Assembly: GCF_001698125.1 (NCBI RefSeq)
Contig: NZ_CP013854.1
Span: 5,394,001-5,458,000, forward strand
From: Pseudonocardia sp. HH130630-07
GTDB taxonomy: Bacteria; Actinomycetota; Actinomycetes; Mycobacteriales; Pseudonocardiaceae
Length of the DNA stretch: 64,000 nucleotides
Direction of reading: 5' to 3'
Shown: positions 36,289 through 45,202 of the stretch, piece after piece
Position numbering within the stretch: the stretch's first letter is position 1
Layout: each line of letters begins with the position of its first letter
Translations under genes and position numbers: made by a program
Notes under the pieces: generated by a model
Database searches by the model: none
What the model was told of the DNA's origin: nothing
The model's input: only the letters and a program-made list of their open reading frames with translations

Positions 36289-36780
36289 ATGCGGCGACGA
36301 ACGTGGCACGGCAGGTCGGTCGGTGCCCTCGCCCTCGTGGCCACGGCCACCGCCGGGATCGCGGTCGCCGCACCGGACGATCCGCCGGCGGCCGAGCCGG
36401 CCCCGCAGGTCGCCTCCGGCGCGATCGTCGCCGGTACGCCGTGCACGGCGTCGGCCCGGGCGTGTGTGGACCTGCAGGCCCGCACGGCGTGGATGATCCG
36501 CGACGGCGCCGTGGTCGCCGGCCCGGTCCCGGTCCGCCCGGGGGACGCCGAGGATCCCACCCCGCGCGGCGTGTTCGGCGTCCAGTGGAAGGCCGAGCAG
36601 TGGACGAGCCGGGAGTCCTACACCCCGATGCCGTACTCGGTGTTCTTCGCCGACGGCGGCGTCGCGTTCCACCAGGGACGGATGGACACACCGTCCGCCG
36701 GGTGCGTCAAGCTCCGGCCGTCCGACGCCCCGGTCTGGTTCGAGGCGCTCCAGGTCGGGGACCAGGTCCAGGTGCACTGA
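36289..36780 (+). CDS. Exported L,D-transpeptidase (YkuD fold)
   Basis: The product is 163 aa. A signal sequence (MRRRTWHGRSVGALALVATATAGIAVAA) is followed by a minimal YkuD domain. The HX(n)SXGC active site reads FHQGRMDTPSAGCVKL with catalytic Cys at about residue 142. It cross-links peptidoglycan through 3-3 bonds and is poorly inhibited by most beta-lactams. It lies 90 bp upstream of a BlaI-M56 pair of the beta-lactam sensing type, an association suggesting a cell-wall stress role. Confidence 0.88.
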   Translation: MRRRTWHGRSVGALALVATATAGIAVAAPDDPPAAEPAPQVASGAIVAGTPCTASARACVDLQARTAWMIRDGAVVAGPVPVRPGDAEDPTPRGVFGVQWKAEQWTSRESYTPMPYSVFFADGGVAFHQGRMDTPSAGCVKLRPSDAPVWFEALQVGDQVQVH

Positions 36781-36831
36781 GTAGCACCGGCCGGCCGTCG
36801 TCACCGGGTTGTGACGTGTCTCCCTACCGCT

Positions 36832-36870
36832 TTCTACGTGGAGTAGAAGCGTTCGCGTAAGATACTTGGC
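36832..36870 (+). promoter_or_regulatory. BlaI-type operator and promoter of the blaI-like gene
   Basis: TTCTAC (36832-36837), spacer GTGGA and GTAGAA (36843-36848) form a perfect dyad with the CTAC-N5-GTAG core expected for BlaI/MecI repressors. A candidate -10 TAAGAT lies at 36858-36863, 7 bp before the GTG at 36871, so the message is probably leaderless and the operator overlaps the promoter. Confidence 0.7.
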
Positions 36871-37212
36871 GTGACGAGTATGGGGGAGCTGGAGCGGGCG
36901 GTCATGAACGTCCTCTGGGAGACCGAGCGGGACATGACGGCCCGCGAGGTGCAGGACCAGCTCGCCGACCGCGACCTGGCGACCACCACGGTACTGACCG
37001 TGCTGGGGCGGCTGGAGCGCAAGCAGCTGGTGCACCGCATCCGGGACGGGCGGGCACACCACTACCGGCCGCTCGCGAGCCGGGAGGACCACGTCGCCGA
37101 GCTGATGAGCGACGCGCTGGACGACGCGTCGGACCGGGGCGCCGCCCTCGCCCGGTTCCTGGGGACGATGTCCGACGAGGAACGCTCCCGGCTGCGCGAC
37201 CTGCTCGACTGA
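36871..37212 (+). CDS. blaI: BlaI/MecI/CopY-family repressor
   Basis: The product is 113 aa with a winged helix (ELERAVMNVLWETERDMTAREVQDQL, then LATTTVLTVLGRLERKQLVHR) and a C-terminal dimerisation helix with ALARFLGTMSDEERSRLRDLLD. The start is GTG 36871; ATG 36880 is an alternative. A CTAC-N5-GTAG dyad upstream indicates autoregulation. The M56 peptidase gene follows and would cleave it in response to a signal. Confidence 0.9.
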   Translation: MTSMGELERAVMNVLWETERDMTAREVQDQLADRDLATTTVLTVLGRLERKQLVHRIRDGRAHHYRPLASREDHVAELMSDALDDASDRGAALARFLGTMSDEERSRLRDLLD

Positions 37213-37290
37213 CCGGCGGCGGCGTCGCCCGTCACCCCGGTGGAGGGGTCGGGCGGCACGACCGCGCCGCGTCGGCGACGATGTGATGCG

Positions 37291-38196
37291 ATGGAGCTGA
37301 CCGCACTGGGGCTGGTCCTGCTCGGCGTCGTGCTCGCCGAGCCGGCCAGCCGTGCGCTGGCCACGGCCCGCTGGCCGGGCCGCGACCCGGTCGGCGCGCT
37401 GCTGCTGTGGCAGGCCGTCGGGCTCGGTGGTGGCATCTCGCTGTTCGGTGCCGGGGTCGCGTTCGGTCTCTCCCCGATGGGCGGGAGCCTCCCGTCCGCG
37501 GTGGCAGCGTTCCGGGCGGAGCTCGCCACCGGCGGCTGGCCGGACACCATGGACCCGTTGCACGTCGGCGCCCTGCTGATCGCGGTCGGGGTGCTGGCCC
37601 GGCTGCTGGCGGTACTGCTCGTCACCACTGCGCGGACGCTGCGGGCCCGGCGCCGCCACCGTGACCTGCTCGACATCCTGGCCACGCCGTGGCCGCACGC
37701 CGCCGGTACCCGGGTCCTGGACCATCCCGTCCCGGTCGCCTACTGCCTGCCCGGACGCAGCTCGCGACTGGTCGTCTCGGCCGGCGTGCTCGACGCGCTG
37801 GACACGCCCGGGGTCGTCGCCGTCCTCGCCCACGAGCGGGCCCACCTGCGGGAACGCCACGACCTCGTGGTCCTCCCGTTCGTCGCGTGGGGCGCCACCG
37901 CGCCGTTCGTGCGCGGCATGGTGTGCGCGCAGCTGGCCGTCGCCCGGCTGATCGAGATGCGGGCCGACGACGTGGCCCGCAGGCTCTGCGACCCGACCGA
38001 GCTCGTGACCGCGCTCAAGGCCGTCGGCGGGTCCGCCCCGGCGGCGGTGCTGTCGTCGTTCACCGCCGCGCTGGAGGCGCGGATCGACCGGATCGGCAAC
38101 CCGCCGCCGCCGCTGCCGCTGCTCGTGCGCGGGCTGGTGCGGCTGGTCGCGGTGCTGCTGGTGGCCGGGCCGCTCTGGCTGCTCCTCGCACCCTGA
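37291..38196 (+). CDS. M56-family integral-membrane metallopeptidase (BlaR1-like, no sensor domain)
   Basis: The product is 301 aa with about four membrane helices and a central HEXXH site, HERAH, at residues 181-185 (LAHERAHLRERHD). It lacks the penicillin-binding sensor domain of BlaR1 and ends in a hydrophobic helix, so the signal must reach it otherwise. The gene is 78 bp after blaI, the standard partner arrangement, where the peptidase inactivates the repressor. Confidence 0.88.
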   Translation: MELTALGLVLLGVVLAEPASRALATARWPGRDPVGALLLWQAVGLGGGISLFGAGVAFGLSPMGGSLPSAVAAFRAELATGGWPDTMDPLHVGALLIAVGVLARLLAVLLVTTARTLRARRRHRDLLDILATPWPHAAGTRVLDHPVPVAYCLPGRSSRLVVSAGVLDALDTPGVVAVLAHERAHLRERHDLVVLPFVAWGATAPFVRGMVCAQLAVARLIEMRADDVARRLCDPTELVTALKAVGGSAPAAVLSSFTAALEARIDRIGNPPPPLPLLVRGLVRLVAVLLVAGPLWLLLAP

Positions 38197-38256
38197 CCGG
38201 TGCCCGGCCGTCGCGAGCGCGCGCCGGGTCCGCCGTCCGGGCGTAGCGTGGAAATC

Positions 38257-39651
38257 GTGCCCGTCACACCTGACTTTCCCCGCACCCTCGGCGCGCTGCG
38301 CGCGTCGGGCCACGAACTGCAGGGTGTGAAGCAAGAGATCCGAGACAACCTCCTGGCGGCCCTGCGCGCGGGCCGCGACCCTTGGCCCGGCATCGTCGGG
38401 TTCGACGACACCGTGCTCCCGTACCTGGAGCGGGCCCTGATCGCCGGCCACGACCTCGTCCTGCTGGGCGAGCGGGGCCAGGGCAAGACCCGGCTGCTGC
38501 GCTCGCTGGCCGGCCTGCTCGACGAGTGGACCCCGGTCATCGCCGGCTCCGAGCTCGGCGAACATCCCTACGAGCCGATCGCCCCCGCCTCGGTCCGCCG
38601 GGCCGCGGAGCTGGGCGACGAGCTGCCGGTGGAGTGGGTGCACCGCTCGGCGCGCTACACCGAGAAGCTGGCCACCCCGGACACCGCCGTCGCCGACCTG
38701 ATCGGCGACGTCGATCCGGTGAAGGTCGCCGAGGGCCGTTCACTGGGCGACCCGGAGACCATCCACTTCGGTCTGGTCCCGCGGGCACACCGCGGGATCG
38801 TCGCGATCAACGAACTCCCCGACCTCGCCGAGCGCATCCAGGTCGCGCTGCTCAACGTGATGGAGGAGCGCGACATCCAGGTCCGCGGCTACACGCTGCG
38901 GCTGCCGCTGGACGTGCTGCTCGTCGCGAGCGCGAACCCCGAGGACTACACCAACCGCGGACGGATCATCACCCCGCTCAAGGACCGGTTCGGTGCCGAG
39001 ATCCGGACCCACTACCCGCTGGAGCTCGCTCCGGAGATCGACCTCGTCCAGCAGGAGGCCCGACTGACCGCCGAGGTGCCGCGGCACCTCATCGAGGTCG
39101 TCGCCCGGTTCACCCGGCACCTGCGGGAGTCCTCGGCCATCGACCAGAGCTCGGGCGTCTCCGCCCGGTTCTCGGTCGCCGCCGCCGAGACGGTCGCGGC
39201 GGCCGCACTGCGCCGGGCCGCCCTGACCGGCGAGGACAATCCCTGTGCCCGCCCGGTGGACCTGGAGTCCGTGCCGGCGGTGCTGCGCGGCAAGCTGGAG
39301 TTCGCCTCCGGAGAGGAGGGCCGCGAGGACGAGGTCCTCGAACACCTGCTCCGGCGGGCCACGGCCGACACCGCCCGCTTCGCACTGCGCGGCATCGACC
39401 TGGACGAGCTGGCCGTCGAGGTGTCCACCCGGCCCGTCCGTACCGGGGAGCGGATCCCCGCCCGCGACGTCGTGGCCGCGTTGCCCCGGGTCGGGGCCCT
39501 GACCGAGATCGCGGCGAAGCTGGGGGCGTCCGGGACGGAGGATCCGGGGCCGATGGCGTCGGCCGCCGAGCTGGCGCTGGAGTACCTGTTCCTCACCCGC
39601 AAGCTCGCCAAGGACTCCTCCGACGACGGTGACACGGTGTCCTATGGCTGA
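38257..39651 (+). CDS. MoxR/ChlI-like AAA+ ATPase
   Basis: The product is 464 aa. Walker A GERGQGKT (about residues 71-78), Walker B-like GIVAINELPDL and VLLVASANPEDY (sensor region) are present. It resembles magnesium-chelatase-type AAA+ proteins, which partner with VWA proteins. It overlaps the next gene, a VWA protein, by 8 bp. Together they form a chaperone-like pair whose client is unknown. The start is uncertain among GTG 38248 and 38257. Confidence 0.85.
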   Translation: MPVTPDFPRTLGALRASGHELQGVKQEIRDNLLAALRAGRDPWPGIVGFDDTVLPYLERALIAGHDLVLLGERGQGKTRLLRSLAGLLDEWTPVIAGSELGEHPYEPIAPASVRRAAELGDELPVEWVHRSARYTEKLATPDTAVADLIGDVDPVKVAEGRSLGDPETIHFGLVPRAHRGIVAINELPDLAERIQVALLNVMEERDIQVRGYTLRLPLDVLLVASANPEDYTNRGRIITPLKDRFGAEIRTHYPLELAPEIDLVQQEARLTAEVPRHLIEVVARFTRHLRESSAIDQSSGVSARFSVAAAETVAAAALRRAALTGEDNPCARPVDLESVPAVLRGKLEFASGEEGREDEVLEHLLRRATADTARFALRGIDLDELAVEVSTRPVRTGERIPARDVVAALPRVGALTEIAAKLGASGTEDPGPMASAAELALEYLFLTRKLAKDSSDDGDTVSYG

Positions 39652-41602
39652 TCGGCGGCGCCGGACCCGGCGCTGGGCGTACGGACCCTTCGTCGGCGGG
39701 CCCGATCCGCTGGCCCCGCCGTTCGACATCCGGTCCGCGATGGACGAGATCGGCCGCGAGGTGATGGAGGGCTCGTCGCCCCGGCAGGCCCTGCAGGAGC
39801 TGATGCGGCGCGGGCTCGACGATCGACGCGGACTCGACGACCTGACCCGCCGGGTGTGGGAACGCCGTCGCGACCTGCAGCGGGACAACCGGATCGACGG
39901 CACCCTGCGCGAGGTGCGGGAGCTGCTGGCCCGGGCGCTGGAGGCCGAGCGGGACTCCCTCGGCCACGAGGACTCCGACGACGCCCGGTTCCGGGAGATG
40001 CAGCTCGACGCGCTGCCGACCGACACCGGGGGTGCCGTGCGCGAGCTCGGTTCCTACGACTGGCGCTCCGCCGACGCCCGGGAGGCCTACCAGGAGATCC
40101 GCGACCTGCTCGGCCGCGAACTGCTCGACCAGCGGTTCCAGGGCATGAAGCAGGCGATGGAGAACGCCGGCCCATCCGACGTCGAGGCCATCCGGGAGAT
40201 GCTGGACGACCTCAACGACCTGTTGGAGCAGCACGCCCGCGGCGAGGACACGACCGACCGGTTCGCCGAGTTCATGCGTCGCCACGGCGACCACTTCCCG
40301 GAGAACCCGCAGAACACCGAGGAGCTCGTCGACGCGCTCGCCGCCCGGTCCGCCGCGGCCCAGCGGATGATGAACTCGATGTCCGCCGAGCAGCGGGCCG
40401 AGCTGGCCGAGCTGGCCCAGCAGGCCTTCGGTGACCCGCGGCTCGCGGAGTCGCTGTCCCGGCTCGACGCCCAGCTGCAGGGGCTGCGCCCGGGCGAGGA
40501 CTGGTCGGGGGAGGGCGACTTCCGCGGGGACAACCCGATGGGCATGGGCGAGGCGACCCGGGCCCTGGAGGAGCTGGGCCGGCTCGACGCGCTGGCCGAG
40601 CAGCTCTCGCAGTCCTATCCGGGCGCGCGGATGGAGGACGTCGATCTCGACACCCTCACCGAGATGCTCGGCCCGGAGGCCGCGGCCGACGCCCGGACCC
40701 TGGCCGAGCTGGAACGGGAGCTGCAACGCCAGGACCTGTTCCGGCGGGCCCCGGACGGCACGCTGTTGCTCTCGCCGAAGGCGCTGCGGACCCTGGGTCA
40801 GTCCGTGCTCCGCGACGTCGCCGACCGGATCGCCGGCCGCCAGGGCCAGCGGGAGACGCGGCGGGCCGGTGCGGCGGGCGAGGCGACCGGCGCCACCCGG
40901 CCGTGGGCGTTCGGCGACACCGAGTCCTGGTCCGTGCCGCGCACCCTGCTCAACGCCCAGCTGCGCCGGGCCGGCGGTGACGACCGGCGGCTGGACGTGG
41001 CCGACGTCGAGATCGTCGAGACCGAGCAGCGGACCCGCGCGGCGGTGACGTTGCTCGTCGACACCTCCTGGTCGATGGTGGCCGAGGGCCGGTGGGTGCC
41101 GATGAAGCGCACCGCGCTGGCCCTGCACCAGCTGATCTCCACCCGGTTCCGGGGCGACGATCTCTCCCTGATCACGTTCGGCCGGCACGCGCAGACCGTC
41201 GAGCTGGGCGAGCTGATCGGCCTGGAGGGCACGTACATGCAGGGCACCAACCTGCACCACGCGCTGCTCCTGGCCCGGGAACGGCTGGCCCGCCAGCCCG
41301 ACGCCACGCCGGTCGTGCTGGTGGTGACCGACGGGGAGCCGACCGCGCACCTCGAACGCGACGGGGAGGCCTACTTCGACTACCCGCCGAGCCCACACAC
41401 GCTGCGCGCGACCGTGGACGGCCTGGACCGCCTGATCGGGATGGACGCCCGGTTCACGTTCTTCGTGCTCGGCGACGACCCCGGACTGGCGGCGTTCACC
41501 GACCGGCTCGCCCGCCGGGCCGGCGGACGGGTGGTCCATCCCGACCTCGACGGCCTCGGCGCCGAGGTGGTGGCCGACTACCTGCGGCGGCGCCGGGGCT
41601 GA
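39644..41602 (+). CDS. VWA-domain protein, partner of the AAA+ ATPase
   Basis: The product is 652 aa. The long N-terminal helical region (about residues 1-440) is rich in charged residues. The C-terminal von Willebrand factor A domain has the metal-ion-dependent adhesion motif DTSWS in VTLLVDTSWSMVAEGRW, then LEGTYMQGTNLHHALLLARE and VVLVVTDGEPTAHLE. This is the CoxE/ChlD type architecture. It overlaps the AAA+ gene by 8 bp, which indicates a complex. Confidence 0.88.
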   Translation: MADRRRRTRRWAYGPFVGGPDPLAPPFDIRSAMDEIGREVMEGSSPRQALQELMRRGLDDRRGLDDLTRRVWERRRDLQRDNRIDGTLREVRELLARALEAERDSLGHEDSDDARFREMQLDALPTDTGGAVRELGSYDWRSADAREAYQEIRDLLGRELLDQRFQGMKQAMENAGPSDVEAIREMLDDLNDLLEQHARGEDTTDRFAEFMRRHGDHFPENPQNTEELVDALAARSAAAQRMMNSMSAEQRAELAELAQQAFGDPRLAESLSRLDAQLQGLRPGEDWSGEGDFRGDNPMGMGEATRALEELGRLDALAEQLSQSYPGARMEDVDLDTLTEMLGPEAAADARTLAELERELQRQDLFRRAPDGTLLLSPKALRTLGQSVLRDVADRIAGRQGQRETRRAGAAGEATGATRPWAFGDTESWSVPRTLLNAQLRRAGGDDRRLDVADVEIVETEQRTRAAVTLLVDTSWSMVAEGRWVPMKRTALALHQLISTRFRGDDLSLITFGRHAQTVELGELIGLEGTYMQGTNLHHALLLARERLARQPDATPVVLVVTDGEPTAHLERDGEAYFDYPPSPHTLRATVDGLDRLIGMDARFTFFVLGDDPGLAAFTDRLARRAGGRVVHPDLDGLGAEVVADYLRRRRG

Positions 41603-41610
41603 GCAGCGGC

Positions 41611-41651
41611 CCGGTGCCCCCGGGCGGCCACGACACCGCCGGGGGCACCGG
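41611..41651. terminator. 13-bp hairpin between convergent genes
   Basis: Arms CCGGTGCCCCCGG (41611-41623) and CCGGGGGCACCGG (41639-41651) pair around a 15-nt loop, between the VWA gene and the NmrA-like gene. Confidence 0.75.
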
Positions 41652-41655
41652 GGAC

Positions 41656-42522
41656 TCAGCGCCGCAGGTGCTCGACCGCCCAGGACCGCAGCGTGGTCGG
41701 GGTGGTCGACACGGCGTCCCGTACCTGCTCCGGCCGGAACCCGGCGCCGAGCCCCGCCGACATCCCGGCGACCGCGTCGACCTCGGCCGCGTTCATCCCG
41801 AGCGCGCCCAGCGCGGCGCGGAAGGCGGGCCCGGGCACGTGCCGGGCGGTCACCGCCCGCCCGAGCACCTCGCCGAGGATCCGGGCGACGCGGTCGAACG
41901 TCAGGTCCTCCGGTCCGTGCACGGCCTGCACGGACCGGCCCGGCCCGAGCGGCCCGAGCAGCCGGGCGACGGCGACCTCGCCGATGTCGCGCGGGGCCAC
42001 CCAGGGCAGCGGGTGGTCGAGCGCCCACGGGGTCGACAGGACACCGTCGGCGATCTCCTCGGCCGCCGGGAGCAGGTTCGTCATGAAGTAGCCGCACCGC
42101 AGGTGAACCACGGGGGCGCCGGTGGCGTCGAGCGCCTCCTCGGTCGCGCCGAGCCCGTCGATCTCGCCGGCACCGTGGCGCAGCTCCGCGCCCCCGCTGC
42201 TCTGGAACACGACCCCGCCGATGCCGTTCTCCCGGACGGCGGCCGCCACCGCGGCCGCGCAGGCGGCGTGCCCGGCGAGCGGGTCCCCGCCGGGTGGCGC
42301 CGGCGGGTTCACCCAGAACACCCGGTCCGCGCCGACGGTCGCCCGGACCACCCCGCTCCGGTCGGTCTGGTCCACCGCCACCGGTTCGACGAGCCCGGAC
42401 AGGTCCGCGGGCAGCCGGGCCGGGTCCCGGGTCAGCACCACCGGCCGGACCCCGGCCTGGGCCAGCAGCCGCACCACCCGGGAGCCGACGTTGCCGGTGG
42501 GGGTCGTCGTCACGATCCGCAT
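41656..42522 (-). CDS. NmrA-like NAD(P)-binding (atypical SDR) protein
   Basis: The product is 288 aa. A glycine-rich N-terminal dinucleotide motif (TTTPTGNVGSRVVRLL), then VVFQSSGG and the segment around HLRCGYFMTNLLPA match NmrA-type atypical short-chain dehydrogenases. These bind NAD(P)H as redox sensors or reductases; the substrate is unknown. No partner is evident. Confidence 0.82.
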   Translation of the reverse strand: MRIVTTTPTGNVGSRVVRLLAQAGVRPVVLTRDPARLPADLSGLVEPVAVDQTDRSGVVRATVGADRVFWVNPPAPPGGDPLAGHAACAAAVAAAVRENGIGGVVFQSSGGAELRHGAGEIDGLGATEEALDATGAPVVHLRCGYFMTNLLPAAEEIADGVLSTPWALDHPLPWVAPRDIGEVAVARLLGPLGPGRSVQAVHGPEDLTFDRVARILGEVLGRAVTARHVPGPAFRAALGALGMNAAEVDAVAGMSAGLGAGFRPEQVRDAVSTTPTTLRSWAVEHLRR

Positions 42523-42568
42523 GCGCGCACGGTGGCACGGACCCCCGACAGCGACCGCCGGGTGCGCG

Positions 42569-43354
42569 TCAGCCGAGCCAGGGCCGCGCGAAACCGTCCC
42601 AGGTGCCGTCGGTGCGGGCCGTGCGCAGCCAGTCGTCGACCCGCGCGGTGAAGTCCGGGTCCCCGGCCCGGGTCAGGTACGCCTTCTCCGACTCGGTGAA
42701 CGGCGCCTCGGGGTGCACGGCGCACAGCTCCCCGGGGCGCTGGGCGGCCTGCCAGCGGGTCTCGATCGCGTCGGTGACCATCAGGTCCGCACCGCCGTCG
42801 GCGATCACGTCGAAGATCGTGTTGTTGTCCGGGTGCGGCACGATGGTCGCCTTCGTGAAGTGTTCGCGGGCGAACCGCTCGTTCGTGCCGCCCGGGTTCA
42901 CCACGGCGCGGACGCCCGGCCGGTCGATCTCGGCCAGGGTCCCGAACCGGCCGGCGTCGGCGCAGCGGGTGATGGGGGTCTTGCCGTCCTGCAGGTAGGG
43001 GATGGTGAAGGCGGCCCGTTCGGCCCGGTCCGGGGTGATCGACACGCCGCCGACGGCGATGTCGCACCGGTCGGCGACCACGTCGTCGAGCAGCGTCGCC
43101 CAGGTGGTCTCGACCATCGTGACCCGGGCGCCGAGCTCACCGGCGAGGTCACCGGCCATGTCGACGTCGATCCCGGACCAGCGGCCGTCCGGCGCGAGAT
43201 GGGTCAGCGGCCGGTAGTCCCCGGTCGAGCAGACCCGCAGCTCGCCGGAGTCGGCGATCCGGGCCAGCGTGGGCGAGCCCTCGGGCGCGCCGCACCCGGC
43301 GAGCAGGGCCGCACCGAGCAGGGCGGAGCACAGGATCCCGTGGCGTCGTCGCAC
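42569..43354 (-). CDS. Lipoprotein of the periplasmic solute-binding fold, cyclohexadienyl-dehydratase-like (PheC-like)
   Basis: The product is 261 aa. The N-terminus ends in a lipobox LLAGC (Cys about residue 21), so it is an anchored lipoprotein. It is a bilobal type-3 binding fold. The stretches ELRVCSTGDYRPLTHL, GIDVDMAGDLAGELG, NPGGTNERFAREHF, HPDNNTIFDVI and DLMVTDAIETRWQ match cyclohexadienyl/arogenate dehydratases of the PheC type more closely than ordinary amino acid binders. It could therefore be an exported prephenate/arogenate dehydratase-like enzyme or a binding protein evolved from one. No ABC permease is adjacent. Confidence 0.78.
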   Translation of the reverse strand: MRRRHGILCSALLGAALLAGCGAPEGSPTLARIADSGELRVCSTGDYRPLTHLAPDGRWSGIDVDMAGDLAGELGARVTMVETTWATLLDDVVADRCDIAVGGVSITPDRAERAAFTIPYLQDGKTPITRCADAGRFGTLAEIDRPGVRAVVNPGGTNERFAREHFTKATIVPHPDNNTIFDVIADGGADLMVTDAIETRWQAAQRPGELCAVHPEAPFTESEKAYLTRAGDPDFTARVDDWLRTARTDGTWDGFARPWLG

Positions 43355-43435
43355 GGCGTGACACTACCCGGCCGGACGGCGGTACCGGAGCCGGAAATTA
43401 TGTGTCAGAGGGCCCCTGGTGTTATCCACTACCGC

Positions 43436-45202
43436 GTGAACGACCCCCGGCGCACCCAGCTGACCTACCTCGTCGAGCGGGAGGTGTTCGCGTGGTGGGG
43501 CGGTCCCGACCCGGCGGCCGCCGCGGCCGGGCTCGGGCTCGGGACGACCGCCGAACAGGTCCGGATCGCCCGCCCCGCCGGCTCCGGCTTCGTCACCGAC
43601 CCGGTGCCCGCCGCACTCACCGGCACCGGCGACACCCTGCACGCGCTGCGAACCGGCTCCCCGGCCGGGGACTGGTCCGGATCGGTCCGGGCCTGGCGGG
43701 CGGCGGCCACGGCCGCCGTCACGGAACCGGCGCCGCGGCTGCCGGTCGCGGCGCACGCGGCCGTCGCCGGTGACGGGAGGACGATCTGGTCCGCCGAGGT
43801 CGCGGTGCGGGCGGCCCTGGCCGCGGAACATCCGGACGACGACGAGCTCGTGGCCCTGCTACGGCCCTACCAGCGGGCCGGCGTCCGGTGGCTGACCGAC
43901 CGGATCGACACCGACGGCGGGGCGCTGCTCGCCGACGAGATGGGGCTCGGGAAGACCGTGCAGGCGATCGCGGTGCTCACCGGGCGTCCCGGCCCGCACC
44001 TGGTCGTCTGCCCGGCCTCGGTGGTCGGGACCTGGCACCGGGAGCTGGCCCGGTTCGCGCCCGGTCTCGCCGTCGCCGACCACGTCCGCGGGACCCCGCC
44101 ACCGGCCGCCGGGGTCGTCGTCGCGACGTACGGGATGCTCGCCCGGGACGACGCGCTGACCGCGACCGGCTGGGACGTGGTCGTCCTCGACGAGGCGCAG
44201 TACGTCCGCAACCCGGCCACCGCGACCGCGCGCCGGGCCAGGGCGTTGCCCGCCCGCGGCCGCATCGCGCTGACCGGCACCCCGGTCGAGAACCGGCTCG
44301 ACGACCTGTGGTCGCTGCTCGCGTTCACCAGCCCGGACGTCCTCGGGCCGCGGGCCCGGTTCCGCCGCCGGTTCGCGACGGCGGGGGACCCCGGCGCCGC
44401 GGCGGCCCGGCTGCACGCGCTGGTCGGGCCGCACCTGCTGCGGCGGCGCAAGTCCGAGGTCGCCACCGAGCTGCCGCCCAGGATCGACGTGCACCACGAG
44501 GTCGACCCGACCGACGAGCAGCGCCGGGCCTACACCGCGGCGCTGGACGGCGCGCTCGGTCGCGGACTCGGTGCCGGCGCCGACCGCCGCGGCCGGGTGC
44601 TGGCCCTGATCACCCGGCTGAAACAGGTCTGCGTGCATCCGTCGCTGGCCGGTGCGGACGGCCGGTCGGCGTCCTTCGACCGGGTCGTCGAGCTGGTCAC
44701 CGAGATCGTCGACAACGGCGCGGCGGCGCTGGTGTTCACCCAGTACCGGGCCGCCGGGACCCTGCTCGCCGACCGTCTCGCCGAGGTGCTCGGGCGGCCG
44801 GTTCCCTTCCTGCACGGCGGCCTGACCCGGGCCGCCCGCGACCGGCTGGTCGAGGAGTTCGGCGACGCGAACGGCCCACCCGTGCTGTTGCTGAGCCTGC
44901 GTGCCGCGGGTAGCGGACTGACCCTCACCCGGGCCTCGCACGTACTGCACCTCGACCGCTGGTGGAATCCGGCGGTGGAGGCGCAGGCCTCGGACCGGGC
45001 GCACCGGATCGGGCAGACCCGCACGGTCACCGTGCACACGTTCACCACCCGCGGCACGGTCGAGGAGCTCATCGCCGACCTGCACCGCGGCAAGCGCGGG
45101 CTCGCCGGAGCCGCGCTCGGCGAGTCCGAGGGCGCGTCGGTCGGGTCGCTGGCCCGGCTGGGCGACGACGAGCTGCGCGCCGCCCTGGGCGGTGCCCGGT
45201 GA
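43436..45202 (+). CDS. SNF2/RapA-family helicase-like ATPase
   Basis: The product is 588 aa. Motif I DEMGLGKTVQAI, motif II DEAQYVRN (DEAQ box), motif III LTGTPVENRLDDLW and, in the C-terminal RecA lobe, FTQYRAAGTLLADRLAEVLG, SLRAAGSGLTLTRASHVLHLDRWWNPAVEAQASDR and RIGQTRTV are present, the SNF2 signature. It translocates on double-stranded DNA or remodels protein-DNA complexes. It is shorter than HelZ-type proteins, having only about 130 residues before the helicase. GTG 43436 and ATG 43400 are both in frame. A SWIM gene overlaps its stop. Confidence 0.88.
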   Translation: MNDPRRTQLTYLVEREVFAWWGGPDPAAAAAGLGLGTTAEQVRIARPAGSGFVTDPVPAALTGTGDTLHALRTGSPAGDWSGSVRAWRAAATAAVTEPAPRLPVAAHAAVAGDGRTIWSAEVAVRAALAAEHPDDDELVALLRPYQRAGVRWLTDRIDTDGGALLADEMGLGKTVQAIAVLTGRPGPHLVVCPASVVGTWHRELARFAPGLAVADHVRGTPPPAAGVVVATYGMLARDDALTATGWDVVVLDEAQYVRNPATATARRARALPARGRIALTGTPVENRLDDLWSLLAFTSPDVLGPRARFRRRFATAGDPGAAAARLHALVGPHLLRRRKSEVATELPPRIDVHHEVDPTDEQRRAYTAALDGALGRGLGAGADRRGRVLALITRLKQVCVHPSLAGADGRSASFDRVVELVTEIVDNGAAALVFTQYRAAGTLLADRLAEVLGRPVPFLHGGLTRAARDRLVEEFGDANGPPVLLLSLRAAGSGLTLTRASHVLHLDRWWNPAVEAQASDRAHRIGQTRTVTVHTFTTRGTVEELIADLHRGKRGLAGAALGESEGASVGSLARLGDDELRAALGGAR

